A stretch of DNA of 64,000 nt. It comes from Lucifuga dentata. Its lineage: Eukaryota > Chordata > Actinopteri > Ophidiiformes > Bythitidae. Shown piece after piece: positions 1 to 9,829 of the stretch. Under the pieces are notes generated by a model that did no database searches, had not been told where the DNA came from, and saw nothing but the letters and a program-made list of their open reading frames with translations. How positions within the stretch are numbered: the first letter of the stretch is position 1; each line of letters starts with the position of its first letter. Location: the NCBI GenBank assembly GCA_014773175.1, contig VXCM01002005.1, positions 43,481 through 107,480 on the forward strand, given 5' to 3'. A program made the position numbers and the translations under genes.

Positions 1-366
1 CACAACTGGACCAGGGTTATGCTCATTCTTTCTTATCACAGACTTTTATCACATGAAGACATAACAGGAATTAATTTGTCTAACATGTTTCTCATGTATT
101 TACAGATTTAATCCATAAAATGTGCTATAACCAAAACCAAGCATTTCCATAGATTGCACTTTACCATATGGCTACAAATAGAAAATGAAGAACAAATGAA
201 GGTGGTGTAGCAGTGGCATGTTACACTACTGGTTTTATAGCAAGATTATATGTCGGTACAAGGCCATAAGTACAGCGGGACTGTGTCCAAGTTTATTCAG
301 TCAGGGTGAGGTTTATGTTTCATTGTTTGAAACTAAAAGCCTGGGAATCTTTTCTTGCCCCTATAG
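1..366 (+). other. 3' part of the last intron of the upstream plus-strand gene
   Basis: This AT-rich stretch has no open frame of note. It ends in a pyrimidine-rich tract followed by AG at 365-366, which reads as a splice acceptor for the exon beginning at 367. The start codon at 306 lies inside this intron sequence and is not a real start. The rest of the gene lies to the left of the window. Confidence 0.55.
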
Positions 367-542
367 ATCAACACTCGTACCTTGAACCTACAGAACCAGA
401 TGACCAGGAAATGGACTATGACAACATTTGGGAGTATGACTGTGATACAGGAATGATCCAGCCCATTTCAACACACTGGACAGGATTAGACTTGGGGGCC
501 AGAGGCCTTGGTGCCATGGCAACCCAGCAGAGATGGTCATAA
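367..542 (+). CDS. plekhn1: Terminal coding exon, probable PLEKHN1 (pleckstrin homology domain-containing family N member 1)
   Basis: About 59 codons are open from the acceptor AG at 365-366 to a TAA at 540-542. The exon enters one base into a codon's remainder: its first two bases complete an Asp-like codon. The peptide is acidic and tyrosine-rich, with SYLEPTEPDDQEMDYDNIWE near its start and a GLDLGARGLGAMA stretch near its end. No catalytic or PH domain is visible because only the C-terminus is present. I do not recognise the peptide itself. The name rests on synteny: in mammals PLEKHN1 lies tail-to-tail with PERM1, exactly the orientation seen here. PLEKHN1 is a PH-domain protein that is poorly characterised. 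Another gene brought next to perm1 by rearrangement is possible. Confidence 0.5.
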
Positions 543-1275
543 AACAAAACAATAGCCCAGCACTCGTCTGGACGTGTGCAAACATCAGATCTCTATCAGA
601 GGGATAATAAAAACCAACTACCAAAGCTTGTGTTGCTACTACCACATACAGTATGACCTACAAATTGTTTTTAGATCTTATGTAGCCAAGCAGACTAATG
701 TTCAGTGAAAGTGTGAAGAGGAACTAGCACAAAACAAATAACAGAAAGCATTATGAATGTGATATCAGGCTTCCACTGTCTGTTTTATATGTAGCATAAA
801 AGAAAGAGGACTCCAAAGTGTATGTATACTTCTATGTTTAAAAATGTTATTTTGTCATATGCTGCATAAATGCATCGTAAAGGGTTTCATAAATGGTGTG
901 AGAACTTTTGTAAAGACGTTTTGTGATATTTAAAGTATTTTCTAACATGCCGTCCAGTTTATCTATTTTCACATTTTTTAAATCTTCATTTTTAATTAAA
1001 GCAAAAAAAAAAAAAACAAAACAAAAAGCATTCCATCAAGGCTTATTCTAAAAAGCATGTAAATTTTTGTAAAATTTGTATATTTATTATTTTGCAAACT
1101 TAAATAGATGTGGCTTCAGTTGACTCCCTGAAAGGTGCTAACATAACTACAGGTATTGCAAAATGATACTGATCTTTGTGTGGCTTACTCCTTTCATTTT
1201 TGTTTGTGGTGTTTATTTATACTTGGAAATATACTTGAAAAAATAAAATAAATAAAGCTAATCTCTGATTTGTGT
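543..1275 (+). other. plekhn1: 3' UTR of the upstream gene
   Basis: This is AT-rich untranslated sequence following the TAA at 540-542, with TATTTATT-type AU-rich patches around 1079-1090. It includes an earlier ATTAAA-like signal near 995 just before an A-rich run, so two 3' ends are possible. The end is set approximately 20 bases after the tandem AATAAA cluster. The extent is inferred. Confidence 0.5.
1242..1256 (+). promoter_or_regulatory. Tandem poly(A) signals of the upstream gene
   Basis: Three overlapping or adjacent AATAAA hexamers occur at 1242-1247, 1247-1252 and 1251-1256. They are followed within about 25 bases by a TG/T-rich stretch, as expected of a cleavage site and its downstream element. 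Confidence 0.6.
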
Positions 1276-2058
1276 AATTCTTATTATTCTTTCAGGCTTG
1301 AGGCTGCATATTGCTGTATAAAGTATTGAACAGTATAACAGATACAGTACAAGATAGAGAATGTCTATATTTGTTTATACACAGAAAATACCTCAAACTT
1401 AGACATGTATAGGGTTGCTATGGCAAAAGGGAAGCTTTTCTGCACCTCCATAGGAAGTGTGAAAAATGGATTGAGGGGGGGCCTAAGCTAATGTGCCATG
1501 GTGAGTACTGTGCATGTGATGGCTCCGTTATTGAGATCTGAGAGGTTGGGGTTTCAGGAGGCCAGTAATTTCTGAGGTGAGTGTACAGTTATCAAAAAGA
1601 AAGGGTGAGCAGCAAAGTAATACTTTAAAGTTGCATTGTTATTTGCTATTGAATTATGCTATTTTAAGTAGAAACAGAAGTTGTCGAGCAACAGGGTGCT
1701 TTGAGTTTGTGGATAACAGCTAATAAAGCTAAACGCTCAAAAGTATCTTGACTATATTAAAGTACTAAAGATGTTTAAAGAAATACTAATAGATGATCCA
1801 ATGTTTAATGGGGATGAGGCATCATCATACCCTAATGACGCACTACCCTGTTGTCTAGTACCGTCTTCCTGTCTCCTTATACTGTGGCTCCTCCTTGGAG
1901 TGAAAGTGTCATTTTGAAACATGGAATGAAGAAATGTACCATTTTTCGAACTTACGCCACCATCTGACCAGTTAGGTTTCCAACGTTGTGATTATACTAC
2001 AATACAATACTATGGTCTCTTTTCAGCTGCTGCATATACAGGTTTTATAATACAACTA

Positions 2059-2071
2059 TGCCCTCTGCTGG
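2059..2071 (-). promoter_or_regulatory. CTCF-like motif 1
   Basis: TGCCCTCTGCTGG matches the reverse complement of the CTCF core consensus (CCASYAGRKGGCR) at every position. It lies in the tail-to-tail intergenic space. This is a sequence match only; binding is inferred. Confidence 0.4.
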
Positions 2072-2225
2072 TGAAACATTATTATTTCAACAGAATTAGA
2101 AAGGAATAAAAACATCTTCTGAATACTTCGCCATATGAAGCTGCATATTATCAGTGTATCAGCATACAAATTAATAGTTAATTATGATTTCATATTTAAT
2201 TTAGTTGTATTTAAGGGCTCTCACA

Positions 2226-2238
2226 TGCCCTCTGGTGT
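2226..2238 (-). promoter_or_regulatory. CTCF-like motif 2
   Basis: TGCCCTCTGGTGT matches the same core at 12 of 13 positions. It has the same orientation as the motif at 2059 and lies 167 bp from it. Sequence match only. Confidence 0.3.
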
Positions 2239-3002
2239 TCAAAACAAAATTTATGTTCAAACAGATTTGGAGGAAACAAAAACTATCATGCTTTTTATGG
2301 TGCTTAAAATGACACCAACAGCTCACAGAGCAACACTTATGACAAAATATATTAATCTACACATTATCATGAAAATAAATATCTTTCATAAACTATAAAA
2401 CTGACACTGGCACAAGAAAAGTTCCCTCAGTTGGTTAGACTTTATAAAGATGTGCTGCTGAAGTGTCACTTTAGAAATTACTGCAATAAATGTCACTTAA
2501 TTTTGAATATTTACAATAGATGGAAACAAAAATCATCATCTTAAATTTCTCAAGTGCTGCAAGTAAATCCATTATCACTTTCTCACTCAACATTACAACT
2601 CAATATAACTGACTAAACCTTATGAACCTTAACTTATGAAAAAAAAACCTCATTTCTACTGAATATAAATCTTTTGATATACATTTGGTCATTTCAAATT
2701 TATATTTAAAATAAAAATAATCAAATATTTAAAGTGTCACCTAAACTAATTTGGCAAAGTGGAAAAACAACTGCATGCAAATTAAACCATTTCCAACTTA
2801 CATTTGCATTCAGTGAAAAGATGAATAAAACTTAATGAAACGGAGAAAACAATTACAATGTAAATACACTGTAGAAACTTAAAAACACATCAGACTTTTC
2901 ACGACTAATTCCTCCTTGAAGAATCCAGATAATGCAGCATCTCATATCAGATGTTCACAAAAAATTGATTGTTTAATAACGATGAATTCATTGAGGAAGT
3001 GA

Positions 3003-3115
3003 TTAAGAATCAGGGGCAGTGTGATGCAGTTCCTTCTCACTTGCTAATGTCTCCACTCTGATATATTGCCGCAGGTATCGGATGGCAGACAAAGCACTTA
3101 CATTTGCCAGCAGAG
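3003..3115 (-). CDS. perm1: PERM1 last coding exon (C-terminal 37 residues)
   Basis: On the minus strand an acceptor (T-rich tract ending in TACAG at 3120-3116) opens this exon. Its first two bases complete the Ala codon begun by the G at the end of the preceding exon. It encodes LLANVSALSAIRYLRQYI followed by a charged tail ending TAPDS, then TAA at 3005-3003. The hydrophobic LLANVSALSAI segment followed by basic residues resembles a membrane-anchoring tail. Mammalian PERM1 has been reported at the outer mitochondrial membrane through its C-terminus, which fits. The frame is too short to be found as a stand-alone ORF and was read from splice sites and phase. Confidence 0.75.
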
Positions 3116-3524
3116 CTGTATAATAGCACAAAAAAAGTCAAATATTTCTGTTACTTAAGTTAACTAATTAGAAATGGACTTTTATCATTTATCACAATAC
3201 TTTACGGGCACTGAAATGAATTTACCAGGCTATACACATTTCAGAAGTTTAAAAAGTTTACTTCAATGCCTCAATAGTTTGACTTCAATATTTATAGATA
3301 TTACTGACAGAAAAAGTCACATTCCATCCTAACATTGAATATAAAATTATTTTAAACCCAATCACATTTAACATAAATGGACACATAGCAAGTAACTGAA
3401 CAGCTGCTGTTCATCATAATTGTAAATCAACATTCTAAATGTTCATTCTTATAACTGTTTTACTGCAGCAGCCCTTTGATGAGTTCATTAATTTTGCATA
3501 TTAATGTGTTACAATAATACCTAC

Positions 3525-3641
3525 CAGCCTTCCAGGTATCTCCAACTTGTGAATTAGCAGACTTCAGTACCCACGAGGAGAAAGCAATGCAAACCAGACA
3601 CAGATCTGACTGTCTGAAAGGCAGGAGGGAGGCATCCAACC
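3525..3641 (-). CDS. perm1: PERM1 penultimate coding exon
   Basis: This 117-base exon lies on the minus strand. It has a donor GTAGGT from 3524 and an acceptor at 3643-3642 (TCTTTGAAG). Joined to the A that ends the giant exon, it reads R-LDASLLPFRQ, then SDLCLVCIAFSSWVLK and SANSQVGDTWKA. It ends one base into the Ala codon completed by the last exon. The SDLCLVCIAFSSWVLK segment is markedly hydrophobic. A stronger-looking pyrimidine tract ends in CAG at 3616-3614, but using it breaks the frame within 17 codons, so the upstream acceptor was chosen. A small unrecognised exon between this and the giant exon cannot be excluded. Confidence 0.7.
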
Positions 3642-4014
3642 CTTCAAAGACAGTAATAGAGTTCTTATACAAAATGCAGCACATTAATGCAGTAGGCATT
3701 TTATGACAACAAACATCCACAGATGAGTGGGAGGTCAGAAGAAACATAACTGAAACTGCCACACAAGCAGCTGAACACAAGCCCCTTAATATGTAGGAAT
3801 TCCTGTACTTTCACACTCTGACCAGGCAAACCCTGGACATATTCCACCTCTGCAAACATACAAGGCTGCTTGATGCTTTAATGTTTAAAATTCTGGCTGC
3901 AGTGGTTTGAAACATAATCCATAAACCTCACGGGTAACCACTGAAAATTAAGAAGTCGATTTAGTATGTTAAAAGTTGTTGCCTTGTCTGTTTAACTGGA
4001 TTTATATATACATA

Positions 4015-4037
4015 TGTGTGTGTGTGTGTGTGTGTGT
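4015..4037. repeat. (TG)n microsatellite in perm1 intron
   Basis: About 11 uninterrupted TG units preceded by a short TA/CA tract. Confidence 0.9.
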
Positions 4038-4340
4038 AAAGATTTCTTAAATCAAGCTAAATTTATCTCCCCTCAAAAGACAAACATAAATTACACCACT
4101 CCACCAGCAACTTAGAAGGGACTCATTGAGTGAAGTCAAGTTATCACGTATATTAATCCTCCTTGGCTTTGAACTGCTTTGCGTCTCCACTCCAGTCAGT
4201 ATCCTCAGTGACAGCTGAGCTATGAGAATTCATTCCGATCATGACTGTAGCAGCTGACTGTGAGGATAATATGTTCTACATACAGCTGACCACGTGTGAA
4301 GGAAACCGACAGTGTAAAAAAAATTAAACAATTAAGTCCT

Positions 4341-4374
4341 TTTTTTTTTTTTTTTAAANTTTTTTTTTTTTTTT
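4341..4374. repeat. Poly-T tract containing an N gap (4359)
   Basis: Two long T runs are separated by AAAN. This is a homopolymer gap in the assembly; the true length is unknown. Confidence 0.85.
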
Positions 4375-4875
4375 AAATCGAGCAGTGGACTGGAGTACAA
4401 GTTTGATCAAGGAGTGCAGTTTTACTGAATCACCTGTGAATCACTGCCAATCAACTCTTAATCAATTTCAACTTAGTCACATCTTGAGTTTTCATTTTTG
4501 ACAGTGGAGCTACTTTTTGGTTTACATTTGGACTGCACAGTAATTACATATTAGGGTACCTTTTACCTTTACTGTATTTGTATAGCACTGCTGCCCTATA
4601 TAGTTCATATTGTGTGGTTTGCTTTGAGTGGGTCTTCGGGATAAACACAGTGTGACCACCATTTTTTTTAACCCCTAAAAGTTTAGATTTACTGTTTAGG
4701 ATGATGTATATGAGGATTTAAGGATTGTTGTACATAATCAATAACTGTATATAAATTCATGCAGCTAATGTGAAATTTTAGTTAATATCTTCAGTGATGT
4801 GGTTATTTATGTGTGTACATGTGTGCATTTGTATAAGTTGGAAAATTAAGAGCCGTGATATAAGATTGCACTTAC

Positions 4876-7800
4876 TAGGATTTGAAACAGCTGCCTGTAG
4901 GTCCTCGTAATTGAAGCGTTGCTGTGCTGGTGGTCTGGAGATTCTGTCCTCCAGGTGGAGGAGAAGTGGTTCTTGAAATAGCTCATTTCCTTGAGCACTG
5001 ATTGCAGGAATTGTCCATTGAGGAGATCTGCTCGACTGCCTCACAGGTTGAAGAGACAAAGGGTTTGAACTTTGCTTCAGAATCGGAGATCTCATGAAAT
5101 GAGTATTCCTGAAGGAGAATGTGGTTTTCCAAAACAAATTCTGTCTGAGGTCACTGTCTGTGAAGAAATTCTCATAATCATCTGTAGAAATCTGAGATTT
5201 GTCTGATTTGTGGCTGAACCTTGTCACCACCCGTACTGGACCATGATCTTCCTCGTCATCAGATTCTGTGGAAGAATCGTCAGAAGAGGATGGAAAAAAA
5301 TAATCATAAGCATCTGGGATCTGTAGATTTCGGTTTGTTGAGTGAGATGAGGAAAAGATAGACACTGGCTTATCTTTTGTCTGATCTGCTGCTTTGATGA
5401 GAGGGTAAAAGAAACTTTCTGTATCAAAGTCAGAGAAAAAGTGATCATAGGTTTCAGGAACAGAATTTCCATAAATGTAGTAGCTAGTTAAGTTCTCTGT
5501 GGCTGATGTTGGATTGAGAGTTGACTCTTTTCTCCCAAACAAATACTTAAATATATCTGTGAGAGAGATTCTGTAGCTGTCTGTTGATGTATTCCCAATA
5601 AATGAGGATGAAGGCAAAGAATCCACACCGCTGTCTTGTCTAGGCATGGGTTCATCAGTGAAATGTTCTTTATGTAATTCTTCTTCTTCTTCCTGACCTT
5701 TCCACGTGGAGCTAAGAGGTTCAGAGTCCAAGGCATGAAGATTGTGCATACTTAGATTTTTGGAAATCTTTCTAAGGCACTTTTGTGCACTTTCAGCAAG
5801 GACCGGTTGAGGAATCTCATACACAGGTGCCAACATCATATTCTCAGGGTATATATTAGCAGCTAAGGTCACTGGGTCAGGCTCATTCTCCCATGTAACA
5901 CCTCTTGAAGTATCATCTGCCATAACATTACTTGAACTGGATTCTACAAAATCAGAACCAGTGGATGTGTCCTCATATGTTTGTTCTGGCTTGGTCTCAT
6001 CTAGTTGATTAAAGAAGCCTGAATCTGTTGTAGTGAACATATCAGGCATTTCAGTTTCCAGTATGGGTGAGAGGGACCTTGGTGTATCAGTATTCCTGAT
6101 CATTCGTAAGCCCAAAATATCATTTATTGTCAGCTTTTCCATCTCATTCCAAAATGAAGACATGACAAACACTGAATGTTTCGAATCAGGTGCTTTTTCT
6201 TGTTCACATTCTGCTGATAATGTGACACCAGCTTCTGCTCCACCTGGTAAATCACATTGTGATTCTGTTGTGTCACACAACAAAGCTTGGCTTTTGAGCC
6301 CAGACGTATCATCTTGTTCTTCGTCCTTCCTCACCACCCCTCCTTGGTCTCCAAAACTGCTCTGACAGATAGATGCACTTGAATTTCCAACCACGTCTAT
6401 GATATTTCCATTTGGGAGTGACATGAAAGGTTTGGTTTCTCCTTTACTGTTGACTGTAAGGGTGTAATTCATTTCACCAGGCTCAAGGGGATCTTCATGT
6501 TGCCAAACCATTACCTGTGGTGCTGCTAATACAGGTCTCCCAGCTGTTGTATCAGGTAACGAATTACTAGTATCTGATAATTTATCACAGACAATTTCAG
6601 TTTGACTCTCACAGTGTGAGCAGTAGTTAGTTTTGAATTGTTGGAGTTTTGTATTGTTAGCAGGAAACTCTTGTACATCAGAACTGATAACAATTGCAGA
6701 TAGAGGAAAGTTACTCTTTTCAAATATAGAGCAATATTGTTGTAAATTGTGACAGTCTACATCCAGTTGCTGTGGGTGCTCAGCCTCTCTCTGACATAAT
6801 GTGTTCCTGTTTCTGCCAGAATTTCCGTCCTGTACAGCCAGAAGTGCAGCGGATATATTACCATATTGGCTGTCTTCCACCATAGGATCATTTGATTCTG
6901 CACTTGGCAAAATGCTGCGTGAAACTGAAATGACTTCTGCTGTACAAGATTTTGGATTTTGCTCAATTTCCCAACACATGACAGAATGATTAATTGTATC
7001 AGTCTGCTGGAGACTGACTGCATGAACATCCTGTCTTTCAAAGTTTCCTGTTTCTGTTGCCAGGTCTGAGCTACCAACTATACAGTCACTACATGAAACT
7101 GGCAACCCAGGATATGTATTCAGTCTTGTTGATTCTTTTACCTGTAATTTGATGTGTGGCTGTAAATTTGCTGACACATTACCACTGTTATTTGACATAA
7201 CACTGTTAATCTGACGTGGCGAGGTCACTGATGTACCAAAATTATTATTTTTGGGTGAGCCTGGTGATTTACACCTTCTTTGTCCAACTGCACACTCTAG
7301 TAAATGCTGGTATTGACTATCACTTGGAGGAATGGAATGAGAAAGATAAGAATCAGTCTTTTCTGTTTCATTTATATAAGACGAACTGTTATCCCCAGAT
7401 AAGCAAGGACTTATTCTTCTCATCCATGCGTATTCTTCCTCTGAATCACTCTGCTTCGTTGACACCTGCCTCTCCCCATTCGGCTCAAAGCAAATTTGTT
7501 TTTTCCTCCTCCTCTTCCTTTTGCAAGAGGCAGCTGGAGATGACTCCCGGCTGGATTTATTGTGTGCGTTTTTTGGGTATGTGTCTGACTGCAGAACACC
7601 TTCCTCCCATTTAACTTCTTCCACAACTTGATTAATTGATTGACTCATCAACAAATCTCCCATTTTAACTTCTCCCAGAGGTTGACATATATCTGAGCTT
7701 ATCTCTTTGTCAGACTGAGGTGTTATTTCTGAGCAGTCATGTGACTCATTAGACCGACTCTGCTGTCTTTCCTCATTCACTGCAATTTCAGGGCAGAACT

Positions 7801-8491
7801 CCTGTCTGATGAATGATCCTGTTTCAGGATGAGCTGATTTGTTAGTCTTGAGCAGTGAGTTTTCGGCTGAGGGTCCAGTGCAAATTTTGGAATCAGGCTC
7901 ATCTTTTTTCATTGTGTATCTGTTGTTGGTGGTGTTGACAGTCTCTGTGGTCTCTTTGTCAATTGCTGTTTTGCTCCTGGCAAGCAGAGAGTTTAACTTG
8001 GGGATGTTTTTTGGCAAAGCGTTGCTGCTGTTGCTGGCTTGTTGCCCATCACTACACAGCTCCTCCTCCTCTGCTGCTTTTCTGTTTTCTCCAGCTTTTA
8101 CTTGGCTTGGTTCAATAAGTTTCTCAGTCTCTGTGAGACTTTTCAGCCTTTCAAAAAACATATTGACTGACTGCAGGTGTATATCCTCTTCACTGTCAGA
8201 GAGGACGTTCTCTATACTGCCCAAACTCTGTTTGCTGAGGTAAAGTTCCACAGGAGACCCCTCACAGTCTGGGGGGCCGTCAATGGAGAGGTTAGCCTCC
8301 ATAAATTCCACTGTTGAGCCAACTTTCAGAACTCTGTCAGCAAGAATGGACCCTGTATCATCAATGTTACTCATGCCTGCATCATCCATACCTGCTAATG
8401 AAGGAGGAAGCATGATACACTCTTCACACTCCGCAAAGAAACATTCCCAGTCTTGGTCAGAGATCTGGACACTGTATTCATAGTCATCCAT
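4876..8491 (-). CDS. perm1: PERM1 giant coding exon (residues 1-1205): PGC-1/ERR-induced regulator in muscle 1
   Basis: PERM1 is a striated-muscle protein induced by PGC-1 coactivators and ERR receptors. It promotes mitochondrial and metabolic gene expression and is also reported at mitochondria. The start chosen is the ATG at 8491-8489, 12 bases after a clean acceptor (TTTATTTTGCAG, ending at 8504). The 30 codons open upstream are intronic. The N-terminus DDYEYSVQISDQDWECFF is the hallmark SDQDW motif of PERM1. Visible parts are: acidic N-terminus; IPKLNSLLARS at about 164-173; a basic cluster KRKRRRKK at about 324-331, a likely nuclear localisation signal; a long Ser/Thr/Gln-rich disordered middle; SLTDIFKYLFGRK near 975-990; and three acidic Y-(D/E)-x-F-F motifs at about 1015, 1062 and 1106. 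The exon ends at 4876 before a consensus GTAAGT donor, one base into a codon. With the two small exons the protein is 1281 residues, longer than the roughly 790 of human PERM1, mainly through the disordered middle. Teleosts can carry two perm1 copies; which one this is cannot be told. Confidence 0.9.
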
Positions 8492-8503
8492 TTTGACAAA
8501 AAT

Positions 8504-9810
8504 CTGCAAAATAAATAAAAATGTGCTATAATTATATATATATATATATATGAAAAAACAATCATTGAAAATAATTTTCATATAATTTTAAAATCAAAAT
8601 GTAAGTCATGCTTATTTTCAAAACAAAATGCCAAAAAAACGTGTAAGCAAGCAAATTAAGAATACCTAACTGTAATCTGCAACAGAAAAAGTAAATAAAC
8701 TTAATATATGCATGCTCACTCAACCAGCATAATAAAAATGCTTTTATATACATCATGCATGCAATATAATGTAATGTAACAGAAATCTCTTTAAATAACT
8801 TACAGGACTGCAATGGAAAACTAGCTAACAATTATCTGCAACTACCCCTGATGAAATGAAAACAAACTACTTAGGAGTATGACATTATCATTAGTATATG
8901 TACTGTATAGTATAGTATACTTTTACTACTATCCTATCTGTATATGATCTTGAAAAACATCCAGGCAGTTTTCCTACCTGTCAGGCTTCTGCTATAATCC
9001 TTGTCTATGGGAGGTGGAGATCTAGGAAGCGTAGAGTCTCAGCAGGTTTGTGTCCCCTGTTGCACATTCTTGTGCATGCGCATGAAATAGGGCAAGCCCC
9101 ATGATGCGATATATTTAGAGTCGTACTTCTGATCATGTAACACAAGCGGTGTCTTAGGACAGCCATCTCCAACAGAGGCATAATATTTCAGAACTTTAAA
9201 TAGAGGATCAACTAGCCAACTGTTAAACTGGTTACAAGGTATATGTAATGATGCTATTGTTTGATTTGCTATGCAAGAAGGGTGGACCATGTGATATTTA
9301 TGTTTATTTTCAGAACTTTTCACTCTATATCATGACCTGTAATAACACATCAGGCAAAGAGCTCAGAACCCAACAGCAGTTACAATCACAAGTTTGCTGA
9401 CTCCCTCGGCATCTGCTGCTGCTTCCAGCAAGTCGTTCCCTTAGCACGGAATCATGAGTTGTTTGTCAGTCAGCTGATATTTTACTGCTGTGATGTCACG
9501 GGGCAACAGAGGATCTGAATCACTCCCCATACTTACTGTAGGAATGAAACACACGTGCTGCTGGAGACCCAGAATGTCCCAGGAAGTGACTGGAGCAGCT
9601 TCATGTGAGGATCATCTGACAGGAGATCAGCCAGAAGCAACATCTCTAAACCTGATGGGCAGAAATAGTGGTTCCTTTGAAAATTTGGGAGTATGGAAAA
9701 TATGGATTACACTAAAATTAAGCTTTGAACTCTGTCATATTAAATCAGCACTGTGATAGTAATTTTTATTATTTGTCTCTTCTTGCAAAATACTTCCAAC
9801 TGCTCTTTTT
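8504..9810 (-). promoter_or_regulatory. perm1: perm1 5' intron, candidate 5' UTR exon(s) and promoter region
   Basis: The acceptor at 8507-8504 shows that an untranslated exon lies upstream. Two minus-strand donors are candidates: CCT|GTAAGT with the intron starting at 8803, and ACAG|GTAGGA with the intron starting at 8977. Beyond the second, 9000-9500 is more complex sequence. It holds an E-box CAGCTG (9471-9476), a nuclear-receptor half site (AGGTCA on the minus strand, 9338-9333) and an AT-rich MEF2-like stretch near 9108-9117, which would suit a muscle/ERR-driven promoter. These motifs are short, and the start site is not determinable by eye. Confidence 0.4.
8533..8551. repeat. (TA)n microsatellite
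   Basis: A run of about nine TA units in the perm1 5' intron. Its translation accounts for the IYIYIY string upstream of the true start. Confidence 0.85.
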
Positions 9811-9829
9811 TGTGTGTGTGTGTGTGTGT
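9811..9829. repeat. (TG)n microsatellite
   Basis: Nine to ten uninterrupted TG units. Confidence 0.85.

Larger units (their letters stand above)
1276..3002. other. Intergenic space between convergent genes, including perm1 3' UTR
   Basis: AT-rich DNA without a convincing gene. The upper part must contain the perm1 3' UTR, running leftward from 3002. No minus-strand AATAAA is obvious close by. A minus-strand ATTAAA sits at 2972-2977, only about 26 bases past the stop, and another lies near 2195. The 87-codon open frame at 2135-2398 has biased low-complexity composition and is not supported. Two CTCF-like motifs are listed separately. Confidence 0.5.
3642..4875 (-). other. perm1: perm1 intron between the giant exon and the penultimate exon
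   Basis: GT-AG intron of 1234 bases. It contains a (TG)n tract at 4015-4037 and a T-homopolymer broken by a single N at 4359, so its length is approximate. A short minus-strand open stretch at 4153-4257 was examined and rejected as an exon. Confidence 0.6.

Noticed and set aside
4153..4257. Minus-strand open stretch ending DTDWSGDAKQFKAKED, preceded by a good acceptor, as an alternative last exon of perm1
   Set aside because: It needs phase 0 while the giant exon ends in phase 1. In the compatible phase it stops after 12 codons. An open run of about 35 codons is not significant.
5224..8483. Numerous 60-134 codon frames on both strands inside perm1
   Set aside because: They are shadows of the 1205-codon perm1 exon in other frames.
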